The notes beneath the pieces were generated by a model, which did not search any database, was not told the origin of the DNA, and saw only the letters and a program-made list of their open reading frames with translations. The position numbers and the translations under genes are program-made. From NCBI GenBank assembly GCA_035629335.1, contig DASPIB010000017.1:1-37354 (forward strand): a DNA stretch of 37,354 nt, read 5' to 3'. This DNA is from Verrucomicrobiia bacterium (GTDB lineage Bacteria; Patescibacteriota; Saccharimonadia; Saccharimonadales; Saccharimonadaceae). Position 1 is the stretch's first letter. The number at the start of each line of letters is the position of its first letter. Of the stretch, positions 5,421 to 15,169 are shown piece after piece.

Positions 5421-8400
5421 ATGGCGTCTTTTTTCACTAGGGCGCTGGATCGGTTTACGCCCTGGGATCGAAAGGGTGAAGTTCAAAGACGCCAGCAACG
5501 CAAGAAAAAAGAAGAAGAGGAGATCCGCGCCGCGACTCCTTCTATTGCTCCATCACGTCCACAATCCGGCTCAGCGCTGGATCGAGTAATTAAGCCAAAG
5601 GCTCCGGTTAATATCTTTGATGATATTAACAAAGGTTTTGTGTTGGGCAAGCCTAGCACTCCTGCTGTCGTTACTAAAACTCAAGAAACTAAGCCAGCAC
5701 CAGTACTGCCCCCAGGCACCGTAGTTAAGCCGCCTGGCCTACAAGTTGGCCCGGTTCGTCAGGCAGATATCCAGCTTCCAGATGGTCGAAACGCCAGAGA
5801 TTTACCGGCCGCGCCTAAAAAAACTGAAATGGCCAAGCCAAAGCAGGGGCTTGGCAATCGTTTTCGCGATATGTTCGATGCCAATACTGAGTCTGATAAG
5901 TGGCGTCGTCAAGAGGGCAATAAAAACCTCAAAGAAGGCGAAAAAAAGAAGGAAATCGTCTTAAAAAATCCTGGTAACTTGATTAGCCGGACTCCAGTAG
6001 TCGGTACCACGACTAAAATGCTTAATACTGCTGCGACTCAGATAGCATCACTGCCATCTACGGTTGGCGGTCAGTTTGCTACGTCTGAATATAGCGCTGC
6101 TACCGAAGAATACACGAAAGCGGTTAAATCTGGCGATAAAGGTCGGATCGCGAAGGCAAAACAGCGTGTCGGTAATGCCGTTGACCGTCTTGACGATTAC
6201 AATGCCCAGCAGGACGCCGCGCACTCGATGTTCGAGAAAAATAAGGGCGGCCTGTTTAACGCTGGTACTCTTTATGATGAAAAAGGCTCGAAGTCCGGCG
6301 ATATTAAAACTGGCGTAAAAGACGTAGTCTTGCCGACTGCTGTAACGGCCCTTGATCTGTATACTCTGGGTAGAGGTAGTGCTGTCTCGCAAGGTATAAA
6401 GGAGCAGGGCTTAAGGACTGGCGCGCGTAGCCAAGCTGGGAATATTGGCAAGGCTGCTGTCGGTAATTATGGTAGTGGCGACTTAAATGCTCGATCTGAG
6501 GGGGCCAGCAACACCGAAGCTGTTAAGGCTGGTATTATTAACTCAATTCTGGGCTTGGCTCCAGATATTGCTCTGCCAGCACTCGGCAGGAGCTTCCGCG
6601 ACCGCGTTGTGCCGCGTATTTTTAGGGGTCGTGGTGTTAGTGCGTCTGATGTAGTCGAAGAACTAGATGATGCGGCTATTTCGGCCAGCGCTGAAGCCGC
6701 AAATCAAGCTCTGCGACCAAAGCCGGTTCAAGTAACTAAAGATATTCCAGTTCGAACCCCTGATGATCCGCCAGTACCAGTACCGGTTGTGCGCGGCCCT
6801 AGTCGTAGGCCACTTATTAAGGAATTGGAAGGCGATTTTAACTTCCCTACTTTTGAAAAACTTAATCAGATTCGGGTCGAAAAAGCTCGGACCGATGCTG
6901 ATGAGTTCAATGCTGGCGCTCGACCAGACTTTAGGCTCGAAGGTGTAACGCCACGCGCCACAGGACCGTTCAGGCTCGATGAAAACGTCGTTATTGGCAG
7001 TCAAGACGAAGCAATTGACGCCTATGCCGGCTTTTTGCGCCAAGTTGGTGAAGGCAACGGCGTTGACATTGTAGATGGCCGCCGCGTCTCAAATAACGTG
7101 CGCTTCGGCGATACTGCCGGCCAGCGCATGACTCAGGCCATGTGGCGCGATGAAGCTGAACGGCAATTGAAAGCTGGCAAGGCTGATCCAGCTATCCAGA
7201 AAATGTTTGATGACGCTGCGGATCCAGAGGTTCAGTCATTAATCGCTAGAGGTGATACTACTGAAGAAGCGCCTGTAGGCCGTCCGATTGAAGTAAAAGA
7301 AGCGACTAGCATACCTGTTCGCGATGAAACTGTCGTGCCTACAGATATGCCTGAAGCTCCTGGGGCTGTTAGGGTTACTGCCCAGGCCGCGCCAATGAAG
7401 GATAGAACTGAAGCTATTGCCGCCGCTCCGGTCGTTTCAAGTCCCCCTCGGCTGCCAGCAGAAACTCAGGCTATTTTGGATAATCCACAGCAATTTAATA
7501 AGCGTCAGGTTGCTGCTGCTCGAAATCAGGCAAAACTGGCACGTCAGAAGGCTAAAGCCGATGAGGGCGTAGCCGATGCCCTGACGCGCATTGAAGCTGC
7601 TAAATCACCGTCCAGCCCCCAGCCTGAAGGCTATGCGTCTACTGGTCAGTTTGATCGCGGCAAGAAGGGTAATGTCTATGAGGTTGCTAGCCGCGAGACT
7701 GAAGCTGTTGCTGGCCAGCAAGAAATGGCTGCTCGCTCAGTTGATGATCTACTTGCTGAAGTAGGAAGCAAAGAGTCCTTTACCCCTGGCGACAGGCGCC
7801 GGATCTCTGCCGCGCTTGAAAACCTGGTCAAAGCTAACCCTGAAGACACCGAAACTCGCATGATTCTTAAGAAGTTGCAGTCGCAAAGCCGTACTGAACT
7901 GGCCCAGGGCTTGGCAATGTGGCCACGCGTCGTCCGGAAGTCTTCGACTGCCGACACCCTTACTGGTAGGTGGGAGAGTAAAATCGCTAGGGCGCTCGAT
8001 GATCCTAGTAAGATGAAAGACGCCGACTTTGCGGAAATCCAGGCTAAAAATGAAGCGTTTACCTTAGCTCGCGACACCGCCGAACGGCTTAATGAACAGT
8101 TCAAGCGAACCGGCAGTGAAGCCGACTTTAAAGCCTGGGAAGACGCCTTTACTGCTGCTCGCAAGGCCGATGAAGACGCTAAGTTTGCAGAAATTGCTGT
8201 TGCTAAGCGTGTTCTTAAGGGTGAAAAGGGCGCGCACGTCAATAAGGTGCTTGATGATCTTCGCAAAGAGTCTTCGGTCAATACGATGGATCTTGTTACC
8301 TCGAATATGCTGTCTGGTACTGCTACCGGCTTCCGCAACACCTTTGGTACGGAGCTGGCCGGTATTGAAAACCGCGTTGGTGCTAACTTCCGGGCCAAGG

Positions 8401-10367
8401 TCGTGAAGGGTCTATTTGACGAAAATGTTGGTGGCTTCAGTCGTCAAGGCGCTCGATTAGGCCGCAAGATCGGTATTGTTAAGCTCGGTCGCGATGCAAG
8501 GCGCCGCGCTGAAATTGGCGGCAAGAATCCTCTGGAAATGGCCAAAAACTGGGCCACGACTATTAACTCTGGTGGCGAATCTAGCATACAATCTCAAGTT
8601 TATTCTCGGCTTGGTAAGTATTACCAAAATCAGTTGAAGGAGCAGGGCGTATCTGGCAAGGAGCTTGATATGCGTATGCGCCACTCTATGTTGACCGATC
8701 CAGACGGCATGGCTGACACCTACCTGGACGCTTCCATGAAGTCTAGCGGCTTGACCGGTCTGTTCGACAAGGGACAAACCATCGAAAAAGCTGTAACTGA
8801 TTATGTAGGGCGTCAAACCGATAATAAGATGCTCCAGGGTGCTTCAAAGCTAATTATGCGCCTGGCTGTCGGCTTCCCTACTGCTACTACGAACTTCCTA
8901 TATCAGTCCGGTAAGCGTCTGGCTGTTGGTGTGCCATCTTATATTGAAATGGGCGCTAAATTAGCGAAAGGCGACAAACTGGGGGCTGCTCAGGCGTTCG
9001 AGCGCGGCATGAAGGAAACTGGCTCTGGCTTGGCTGTTCTAGGCTTAGGTGTTGCTCTCGGTCAAGCTGGCATGATTACTGGTGCTTATCCTGAAGATCC
9101 GGACGAGCGCGCACGCTGGGAGCGTGAGGGTATATCTGAAAACTCGATTAATATCGGCGGCGCCTGGTTCCCTATTCCCCAGGGAGCCGGTATGCTAGGC
9201 TTGCCGCTACTTACCGGCGCAGCCATTGGTCGCGATGGTGGCGATGGCCTGAAGGAAATGTATGATCCGGGCAACCTGGCTAAGCTACTTCCTACTGACC
9301 AGATCCAAGGCTTCCTTAATATGGCGTCTGGTGATGGCGCTCCGCAGGACTTCAAAAACTTCGTAGCAAGTGGCGTCCGCGCCGTTACTCCGGCTGGTGC
9401 GCTGTTTAACCAGATAGCTAAGTCTTTTGATGACACCAAAAACGACACTACTACCAAGGATCTTTGGTCGAATATTATTGACCAGATCGCAAGCGGTATT
9501 CCAGGCGTAAATAATGCCATGAATATTCCAGATAAGACTGATGACGCCGGCAATGTTATTAAGAACCCTAACCCGGTCCAGCTTGCCTTCGGAGCCACGT
9601 CTGCTACTCAGGGCGCCGGTCAAGAGCGCTCGGCCCAGATTGACAAAGAGCTTAATGACGCTTTGCGCGGCATTGACCAGTACGGACTGCTTGATGATCC
9701 GAACATGGAAGGCGTGCTTGAAGAGAAGGGTCTTGAAGCCTATAACAAGCTAAAATCTGGCAAAACCCTTGATGAGAGCGATATCAAGGCTCTTAAAAAC
9801 GGTCTTGTTAAGGGGGTTAGCTCCGAAGGTACCGACACCGCTTACCTGGAGCGCGGCGAATATGACACTAATCTAGCTGTTCTAAAACTTAAGCGCGATC
9901 TGATGAAGGAAGATAAAACAACCAAACCATCATCGCTTAAAGACGTAGACACTGCTATTAAGCGTGGCGAGATTTACCGCGACGGCCAAGTCCCCTATGA
10001 CATGATCCAGGCTTACCAGACAACCGGAGTTGATGAGTGGCGCAAAATGGGCGATCCAGAGTCCGACGAATACGATCCTGATATGTACCAAAGACTTTGG
10101 GAGCTTGATGAGCGTATGAGCAAGGCCGGCGTTTCGTATAAGAGGGGCGCCCTTGATAAGCCAAAATATTCTGCCAAGCAAGCTGGAAGCGGCCGGGGAT
10201 CGCGCGGCGGTGCTGGCAGCTATAGCGCCGACTTCGGCCAATTAAAGGCTGGGGCTTTTGCGCCTAGCGTTCAGGAATACGAAACAATAGACCAGAAGTC
10301 GGGCAATGTGCCGATTATCCGTAAAGTTCGACCAAATATTGTGCATAATATAAGCAGTTCGGGGTAA
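5421..10367 (+). CDS. Giant 1648-residue virion protein (candidate DNA-ejection protein)
   Basis: This is the largest gene, 13% of the genome. The N-terminus is basic and helical (residues 1-40) and then Pro-rich. The centre is Ala/Glu/Arg-rich and mostly helical. A hydrophobic Gly-rich segment at about 1196-1220 is followed by a block with PEDPDERARWEREG and IPQGAG (about 1222-1256). That block resembles segments I recall in large internal or polyvalent phage proteins with membrane-active parts. The C-terminus is Gly/Ser-rich. Long helical proteins of this size next to the connector genes act as inner-core or ejection proteins in podoviruses (T7 gp15/gp16 type). I see no clear lysozyme or protease motif. 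The ribosome site is AGGAG. Its stop TAA overlaps a -10-like sequence for the next gene. Confidence 0.6.
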   Translation: MASFFTRALDRFTPWDRKGEVQRRQQRKKKEEEEIRAATPSIAPSRPQSGSALDRVIKPKAPVNIFDDINKGFVLGKPSTPAVVTKTQETKPAPVLPPGTVVKPPGLQVGPVRQADIQLPDGRNARDLPAAPKKTEMAKPKQGLGNRFRDMFDANTESDKWRRQEGNKNLKEGEKKKEIVLKNPGNLISRTPVVGTTTKMLNTAATQIASLPSTVGGQFATSEYSAATEEYTKAVKSGDKGRIAKAKQRVGNAVDRLDDYNAQQDAAHSMFEKNKGGLFNAGTLYDEKGSKSGDIKTGVKDVVLPTAVTALDLYTLGRGSAVSQGIKEQGLRTGARSQAGNIGKAAVGNYGSGDLNARSEGASNTEAVKAGIINSILGLAPDIALPALGRSFRDRVVPRIFRGRGVSASDVVEELDDAAISASAEAANQALRPKPVQVTKDIPVRTPDDPPVPVPVVRGPSRRPLIKELEGDFNFPTFEKLNQIRVEKARTDADEFNAGARPDFRLEGVTPRATGPFRLDENVVIGSQDEAIDAYAGFLRQVGEGNGVDIVDGRRVSNNVRFGDTAGQRMTQAMWRDEAERQLKAGKADPAIQKMFDDAADPEVQSLIARGDTTEEAPVGRPIEVKEATSIPVRDETVVPTDMPEAPGAVRVTAQAAPMKDRTEAIAAAPVVSSPPRLPAETQAILDNPQQFNKRQVAAARNQAKLARQKAKADEGVADALTRIEAAKSPSSPQPEGYASTGQFDRGKKGNVYEVASRETEAVAGQQEMAARSVDDLLAEVGSKESFTPGDRRRISAALENLVKANPEDTETRMILKKLQSQSRTELAQGLAMWPRVVRKSSTADTLTGRWESKIARALDDPSKMKDADFAEIQAKNEAFTLARDTAERLNEQFKRTGSEADFKAWEDAFTAARKADEDAKFAEIAVAKRVLKGEKGAHVNKVLDDLRKESSVNTMDLVTSNMLSGTATGFRNTFGTELAGIENRVGANFRAKVVKGLFDENVGGFSRQGARLGRKIGIVKLGRDARRRAEIGGKNPLEMAKNWATTINSGGESSIQSQVYSRLGKYYQNQLKEQGVSGKELDMRMRHSMLTDPDGMADTYLDASMKSSGLTGLFDKGQTIEKAVTDYVGRQTDNKMLQGASKLIMRLAVGFPTATTNFLYQSGKRLAVGVPSYIEMGAKLAKGDKLGAAQAFERGMKETGSGLAVLGLGVALGQAGMITGAYPEDPDERARWEREGISENSINIGGAWFPIPQGAGMLGLPLLTGAAIGRDGGDGLKEMYDPGNLAKLLPTDQIQGFLNMASGDGAPQDFKNFVASGVRAVTPAGALFNQIAKSFDDTKNDTTTKDLWSNIIDQIASGIPGVNNAMNIPDKTDDAGNVIKNPNPVQLAFGATSATQGAGQERSAQIDKELNDALRGIDQYGLLDDPNMEGVLEEKGLEAYNKLKSGKTLDESDIKALKNGLVKGVSSEGTDTAYLERGEYDTNLAVLKLKRDLMKEDKTTKPSSLKDVDTAIKRGEIYRDGQVPYDMIQAYQTTGVDEWRKMGDPESDEYDPDMYQRLWELDERMSKAGVSYKRGALDKPKYSAKQAGSGRGSRGGAGSYSADFGQLKAGAFAPSVQEYETIDQKSGNVPIIRKVRPNIVHNISSSG

Positions 10368-10370
10368 AAT
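10365..10370 (+). promoter_or_regulatory. Possible -10 box giving a leaderless adaptor mRNA
   Basis: TAAAAT overlaps the TAA stop of the giant gene and ends 6 bases before the ATG at 10377. No SD is present at normal spacing (GGGG lies 12 bases away). No -35 is obvious, so this is a weak call. Confidence 0.3.
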
Positions 10371-10376
10371 AATAAT

Positions 10377-11075
10377 ATGGCAGCCATTGATAATATTCGG
10401 GAATTAGCTCAAGACGTTTACTTCAGTGTAAACGGCTCTGAAAACGATGACGAGGGGTCGGATCTCGAAGAGTTTGAAAACAATTTTATCAGGGGCTTTA
10501 ATCTCTGGCTTGACGAATACGAAACTGAAGCCTACTGGAATCGGGTGCGCGTGGACGACTATGTCTTGGGTACCGTTCTAAATACCACTGATTTTGCATT
10601 TACCCTGCCGGCAGAATACCGGACCCCTGTATTTGACGAGAATAAATACCTGAAGTTTGTGCATGATGGCGCTGTGGTGGCTAAGTTCAAGATGGTGGAT
10701 CCAAACCAGCGCCAGGTAGATGACGACCTGGACCGCCCGGACCGAGCCACATTTACAGGCGACAAGAAAATTATTTTGTCGCGCGCTCCTAAAATAGAAG
10801 AGGTCGGCGCCACTATGGTATTGGACGTAGTAAAGCACTTCCCTAAACTTACGCGCAACGACGATACCTCTCTGGGGCTTATCTTTAGCAAGCAAATAGC
10901 GGTGCTAGGTATTGCAAAAAACATCACGCTTGCCGATGTTACCAAAGTCAGTCTGAGTCCTTCATTCACGCAAAGATACTCCAATGAGTTGAATAAGGCG
11001 CTAAACGCCAATAATGCGTCCAACGAAATTGACGATATGCGTATGCCAGACTTCAGCCACATTGGGGGCATCTAA
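10377..11075 (+). CDS. Head-tail adaptor (tail tubular A / gp4-like), putative
   Basis: The 232-residue protein begins with a helical acidic region (IRELAQDVYFSVNG, EFENNFIRGFNLWLDEY). A beta-rich middle follows with a 'TVLNTTDFAFTLPAEYRTP' pattern (about 62-82), and the C-terminus has helices. Small adaptor proteins of podoviruses have this size and lie just before the nozzle gene, as here. Its TAA overlaps the ATG of the nozzle gene (TAATG), so the two are co-translated. The assignment is from position and fold-like pattern, not from a clear motif. Confidence 0.6.
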   Translation: MAAIDNIRELAQDVYFSVNGSENDDEGSDLEEFENNFIRGFNLWLDEYETEAYWNRVRVDDYVLGTVLNTTDFAFTLPAEYRTPVFDENKYLKFVHDGAVVAKFKMVDPNQRQVDDDLDRPDRATFTGDKKIILSRAPKIEEVGATMVLDVVKHFPKLTRNDDTSLGLIFSKQIAVLGIAKNITLADVTKVSLSPSFTQRYSNELNKALNANNASNEIDDMRMPDFSHIGGI

Positions 11076-13153
11076 TGGCAGTTACGGATCCTGTAAAAGT
11101 TAAAGGCGCGGCAATCACCTCTAGTGATTTTGTCTCTTTTGATGCTGGTTTGGACGAGCGCGGCGAATATAACATAGCGCCAAATGCCCTTAATGTAGGG
11201 CGTAATGCTAGGGTTAATTCTGCCGGCAACGCCACTAAACGTCTGAGCAAAAAGCGCTGGCTGCCTGATTCAGTAGGGTTTAACGGCGAAGCGTCGGGTG
11301 TTTACTACAATGGCCAGCTTTATTATTTTATTGCCGATGACGGCAAGGTTAAGTGGGCGCAAGAAAATGATACCGCTTGGCACAACTGCGGCGGCGACAA
11401 TGATATAGATACTGCTGTCGGTGTTATTACTACCTTTTTGCGAGTTAATGACCTTTTGTTATGCATGAACGGCCAGGAGCTACGCTATATTGATCTGGCC
11501 ACATTTAACATGGTTAAGTTTACTTTTGTCGCTAACCCAGTCAGTGTTTTGACTTGTACGCCAAGCGGCATTACTGGTACTGGTCCCTTTAATGTTTGGT
11601 ATGCAATTACCTATAACTCAAATGGTGGCGGCGAAACGGCTATTGGCCCTATCAAGCAGCAAGCAGTTTCTAAAAGCCGCTCGACCTGGAAGGAAGACGG
11701 TACCGAATATTTAACCATTGCTTTTAACGATACACCCCCAGTCGGAGCTACAAGCCGCAATTTGTATGCCGCTATAGCGCTTCAAGGGACTACTCCAGTA
11801 GCTAGCGACTTGGCCATGCTTAAGTCAAACATACCTATTGGAGACACTAGTTTCGTGGATAATGGCCAGATACCGTTTGATATTTCTTATAACACCGCGC
11901 CTGACTCTAACTCTACCAAAGGTATTAAGGCTACTGGCGGTACTATCGTAGACAAAACTCCAGTTTTGTATGGCGATCCAGATAATCCTTATGACATCTA
12001 TTTTGGCGCCCTGACCGACACCGGCGTCTCTTTTGGCTCCAACAACGGCGCGCAGCGCTTGCCGCTCCTGAAGGGTACAAACTACTATCCTACCTCTGTT
12101 ATCGGCTTCCGAAACAACCAGAACGTGCCGAACCTATTGGCGCTCTTCACTAGCACCGAAGGCATCGCCAAGCAGCAAATCCTTAGCCAAAAGACGCTGA
12201 GCTACGGCAATGCGACTGTTACTTATTGGGCCGCCGACGAGCTAAACGCCGGCGCTAGTGCGGTATACAGTAAATATGGTGTTATTTCATACCTTGGCGA
12301 GCTACAATTTCCTTCGGCCGACGGCATTACTTCGCTGAAAACAGAGCAGGAGCTTCAGAACGTCTTGTCTCCTTCCATTGTTAGCGATGCGATCTCGAAG
12401 AGCTACGGTACCATTAAAAACGCTAACTTTGACAAAATTGTCGGTACTGCGTGGAATAACCTTGTGGCCTGGGCTGTGCCTTCTCGCGGCTACAATTATA
12501 ATAATCAGATCTTCGTCCGAGACTTGACCAACCGGCAGAAGCCTAAGTGGGCTATTTGGGACCTTCCGGCCGACTGGATCGGTACTGTTTCCCCTCATAA
12601 CCGCGATAGCTTTATGTATATTCGCCAGGGCAACAAGTTCTTTAAGCTGGTCGAATCTTATGTTGCTGAAGATGAAAAAAGCGACGGCACCTCTGAGCCT
12701 TATCCAGTGGTGATTGAAGGTAGCCTAAGAGCGTTTAGCGAAGGCCGTAACGTCTATATGGCTGTGAGCCAAGCGGTGCTTTATTTAGGCGAGTTTATCG
12801 GTACGGTGGATATCGAGATAACCTATATCAACGCGAAAGGCCGGCCAAAACGTAAGAGCAAGCGCTTTACGAACGGCGCTCATGGTCGCAATATGCTCGC
12901 TGGCTGGGGCAACCCTCGCCTTCTATTTAGATCGTTTAACAACCGAGTAATTGGCTGGTCTACTCCAATGCCTACGTCTGGCCAGGCTAACAATACCCAG
13001 AAGATAACCAAGCGTTGCCGTATTAAATTGCCGAATCCGGTCGTAAATGAAGCCAAGTTTAAAGTTTCTGGCAACCTAACTAACACGTCATTTGACGTTG
13101 TTAAGGGGAACTTTGAAGGTGTTAATATTGGCGTAATAGGTGATATAGTATAA
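11075..13153 (+). CDS. Tail nozzle / tail tubular protein B-like, beta-propeller type
   Basis: This 692-residue, beta-rich protein starts with a segment typical of nozzle proteins: FDAGLDERGEYNIAPNALNVGRN (about 24-46) resembles the 'GG.n....p....l..g...' opening of P22 gp10 / T7 gp12-type proteins. Repeating strand patterns follow (LYYFIADDG, FLRVNDLLLCMNGQELRYID, NLLALFTSTEG, WAIWDLP), which suggests a beta-propeller with a C-terminal beta-domain. It lies between the adaptor and portal genes and uses a GGGGG ribosome site inside the preceding gene. Its role would be to form the short-tail tube that closes the portal channel. Confidence 0.72.
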   Translation: MAVTDPVKVKGAAITSSDFVSFDAGLDERGEYNIAPNALNVGRNARVNSAGNATKRLSKKRWLPDSVGFNGEASGVYYNGQLYYFIADDGKVKWAQENDTAWHNCGGDNDIDTAVGVITTFLRVNDLLLCMNGQELRYIDLATFNMVKFTFVANPVSVLTCTPSGITGTGPFNVWYAITYNSNGGGETAIGPIKQQAVSKSRSTWKEDGTEYLTIAFNDTPPVGATSRNLYAAIALQGTTPVASDLAMLKSNIPIGDTSFVDNGQIPFDISYNTAPDSNSTKGIKATGGTIVDKTPVLYGDPDNPYDIYFGALTDTGVSFGSNNGAQRLPLLKGTNYYPTSVIGFRNNQNVPNLLALFTSTEGIAKQQILSQKTLSYGNATVTYWAADELNAGASAVYSKYGVISYLGELQFPSADGITSLKTEQELQNVLSPSIVSDAISKSYGTIKNANFDKIVGTAWNNLVAWAVPSRGYNYNNQIFVRDLTNRQKPKWAIWDLPADWIGTVSPHNRDSFMYIRQGNKFFKLVESYVAEDEKSDGTSEPYPVVIEGSLRAFSEGRNVYMAVSQAVLYLGEFIGTVDIEITYINAKGRPKRKSKRFTNGAHGRNMLAGWGNPRLLFRSFNNRVIGWSTPMPTSGQANNTQKITKRCRIKLPNPVVNEAKFKVSGNLTNTSFDVVKGNFEGVNIGVIGDIV

Positions 13154-13158
13154 CCAGT

Positions 13159-14850
13159 ATGGCAGACCAAAAAATTACTCCAGATCTCGAAGTTACCAGA
13201 TACCAAGCCGAGTGGCTGAAGGGTAAGGAGTTCGTGGACAATGCGATCAAAGACTTTAAGCGTCTTGATACCATTGCTAACGCTCAATATGATGGTGCCA
13301 ATGACAAAAACCCTAACATCGGTGATACGACTGTGGCCGGCATTGTGCGGCAGATCATGCGAACTGCCGTTAAGCAAATCCCTCATGTTTCGATGGCAAT
13401 TAACGGCTCTCGCAGTACCGTTGAAGCTATTACTTGCCAGCACTTAGTAGATGACGTGATTCTTAATCCGAATACCTTTGCTAAGGGACTGGTTAATATT
13501 TTGCACCTTGGCGGACGCGGCGCGCTCTCACGCGGTTTTAACGTATTTGAGATCAGTACAACTAAAATGTTTGGTCAGTTTGGTGTAACGCCGCGACTTA
13601 TTCACTTTAACGACTTTGCGGTTGAAGCTGGCATACAGGACGGTAGTTTAAGTCCCTTCACTGATATCCGTATCAAAATGACGCCTACCAAGCTCCAGTC
13701 TATCTATGAGCGCGAGAGCAAAAAGCGAAAAGGCACCAGCACTTGGAACTTGCCAGCGCTTCAGGCTCTTATCGCTATTGGCCCGGACAGTAACGGCGCG
13801 GCAGATTATGCTGACTATATTACTCCTATGGAGCAGGATAAAATCAGTCTTAACACCGATAGCTATGATCTTATAGTCCGCAAACCCCTCGATAAAAGCC
13901 AGCCTATCGTTACTTTTAGCCCTTCGATCAACCAAAGGCTCCGTACTGTAGTCAATCGTTCGAAGTTTGGCTACCCTCGCACGCTATTTCTGGTTATTGA
14001 TCCAGCCGAACTGTCGCCGTTTGGTGATAGCCGGGTCCGCCTAGCAAGTCCTAACCAGAACTTCTTGATGGCTCTACGCCAAAATGTGGCCACTACCTGG
14101 CTCTACAACAGCAAGCCTACGATGGTTAAAATGGGCCTATTTACTGGCGCTGCCACGCTTAAATCCGGTGGTGTTATCACCTCTACGGACTCTAATGCCA
14201 GCATTAAGCTCCTGACCCTTGATACCTCTACCGCGCAGCAATATCCGACTATTAGCCAGGAAATTACTAAGCAGATTCAAAACATGATGGGCATGAACCC
14301 TGGGCAGTCTCTTGGCGCCATCGGTGATGCCAAAACTGGTACCGGCGCCCAGGCTCAAAAACAGGGTATTGATGATGCTATCCAGCAAGTTACTAACATC
14401 ATGGAAGAGTTTTTGCGCCAGTACGTTATCGCTGGCTTGGACCTTTACCTGTCTGAACAGGACGGTGAAGGTGTTATTTATGTTAGCGACCAGACTCGCG
14501 AAGATATTTTGCGACTTAACCCTGATGCCTTCCCAGACCCTAAGAACCCTAATGCGCTAAGGGTCAACTGGAACGAGCTTTATGAATATATCCAAAAAAT
14601 TGATGCAACCGTAGATACGACTATGAGCAAGGAAGACTGGAGCAACGAAAAGCGCGGCGACTTGCAAGACGCTGTCGTGGCTATTAGCCAGAGTACCGAT
14701 CCTAACGACCCTGAAGCTGTCGCCAAAAAGAAACTGGTCGAAGATAAGTTACTTGATGAAACTGCGCCAGAACTATCTACAGCAATTAATAACCTTCCCC
14801 CTGCCGCCCCTGTTCAACCTCAACCCGGTTTGACACCGCCAATGCAGTAA
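13159..14850 (+). CDS. Portal protein
   Basis: The 563-residue protein fits a podovirus portal. An N-terminal helical region precedes a core with TAVKQIPHVSMAING and a long helix-rich stem. A glycine-containing methionine-rich segment follows (KQIQNMMGMNPGQSLGAIGDAKTG, about residues 373-396), then a long helix (residues 400-430) and an acidic, Pro-rich tail. It is immediately followed by a small gene and a scaffold-like gene, as portal genes often are. It starts 6 bases after the nozzle stop with no SD, so coupling or a leaderless start (TATAGT 9 bases upstream) is possible. It would form the dodecameric DNA channel at the capsid vertex and bind terminase. Confidence 0.72.
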   Translation: MADQKITPDLEVTRYQAEWLKGKEFVDNAIKDFKRLDTIANAQYDGANDKNPNIGDTTVAGIVRQIMRTAVKQIPHVSMAINGSRSTVEAITCQHLVDDVILNPNTFAKGLVNILHLGGRGALSRGFNVFEISTTKMFGQFGVTPRLIHFNDFAVEAGIQDGSLSPFTDIRIKMTPTKLQSIYERESKKRKGTSTWNLPALQALIAIGPDSNGAADYADYITPMEQDKISLNTDSYDLIVRKPLDKSQPIVTFSPSINQRLRTVVNRSKFGYPRTLFLVIDPAELSPFGDSRVRLASPNQNFLMALRQNVATTWLYNSKPTMVKMGLFTGAATLKSGGVITSTDSNASIKLLTLDTSTAQQYPTISQEITKQIQNMMGMNPGQSLGAIGDAKTGTGAQAQKQGIDDAIQQVTNIMEEFLRQYVIAGLDLYLSEQDGEGVIYVSDQTREDILRLNPDAFPDPKNPNALRVNWNELYEYIQKIDATVDTTMSKEDWSNEKRGDLQDAVVAISQSTDPNDPEAVAKKKLVEDKLLDETAPELSTAINNLPPAAPVQPQPGLTPPMQ

Positions 14851-14858
14851 GGTAAAAC
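14830..14858 (+). promoter_or_regulatory. Promoter TTGACA-17-TAAAAC
   Basis: TTGACA (14830-14835), lying inside the end of the portal gene, is followed after 17 bases by TAAAAC (14853-14858). The next ATG is at 14870, so the 5' leader would be only about 5 bases. It would supply extra transcript for the small protein and scaffold genes. Confidence 0.5.
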
Positions 14859-14869
14859 TATAAGCAGTT

Positions 14870-15169
14870 ATGGCAGAACCGACAGAAGACCTACCCTATC
14901 ACGTTAGCGATCATGCGATGGCTGACCCAGCCGGCGACAACAGCGCGCCGCAGGACGATCATGCTCTTGTTTTGAGCTTGCTAGAATATTGTGATACGGA
15001 AATAGCAAAGCATAATAGTTTTGACGTCTTAGAACTTCCCCAAAATGCCACGCCAGCACAGAAAATAGCCGCCTTCGATGAGATGGCAATTCACAAAGGC
15101 GTGGCTATGCATTTACGGAATATTAAACAAGAAATTAGTAATAAAGCAAAGGGGATAGATAATGTCTGA
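14870..15169 (+). CDS. 99-residue helical protein between portal and scaffold
   Basis: The protein is acidic at its N-terminus and has a helical pattern from about 35 to 95 (LVLSLLEYCDTEIAKHNSF, then KIAAFDEMAIHKGVAMHLRNI). It sits between portal and scaffold and overlaps the scaffold start by 8 bases. It has no SD and lies just downstream of a good promoter. It could be a head assembly or completion factor, but no family is recognised. Confidence 0.65.
   Translation: MAEPTEDLPYHVSDHAMADPAGDNSAPQDDHALVLSLLEYCDTEIAKHNSFDVLELPQNATPAQKIAAFDEMAIHKGVAMHLRNIKQEISNKAKGIDNV

Noticed and set aside
7676-8398. A 240-codon frame antisense to the giant gene
   Set aside because: It mirrors the codon pattern of the 1648-residue gene and has Ser/Leu/Ala-rich shadow composition without a start signal.
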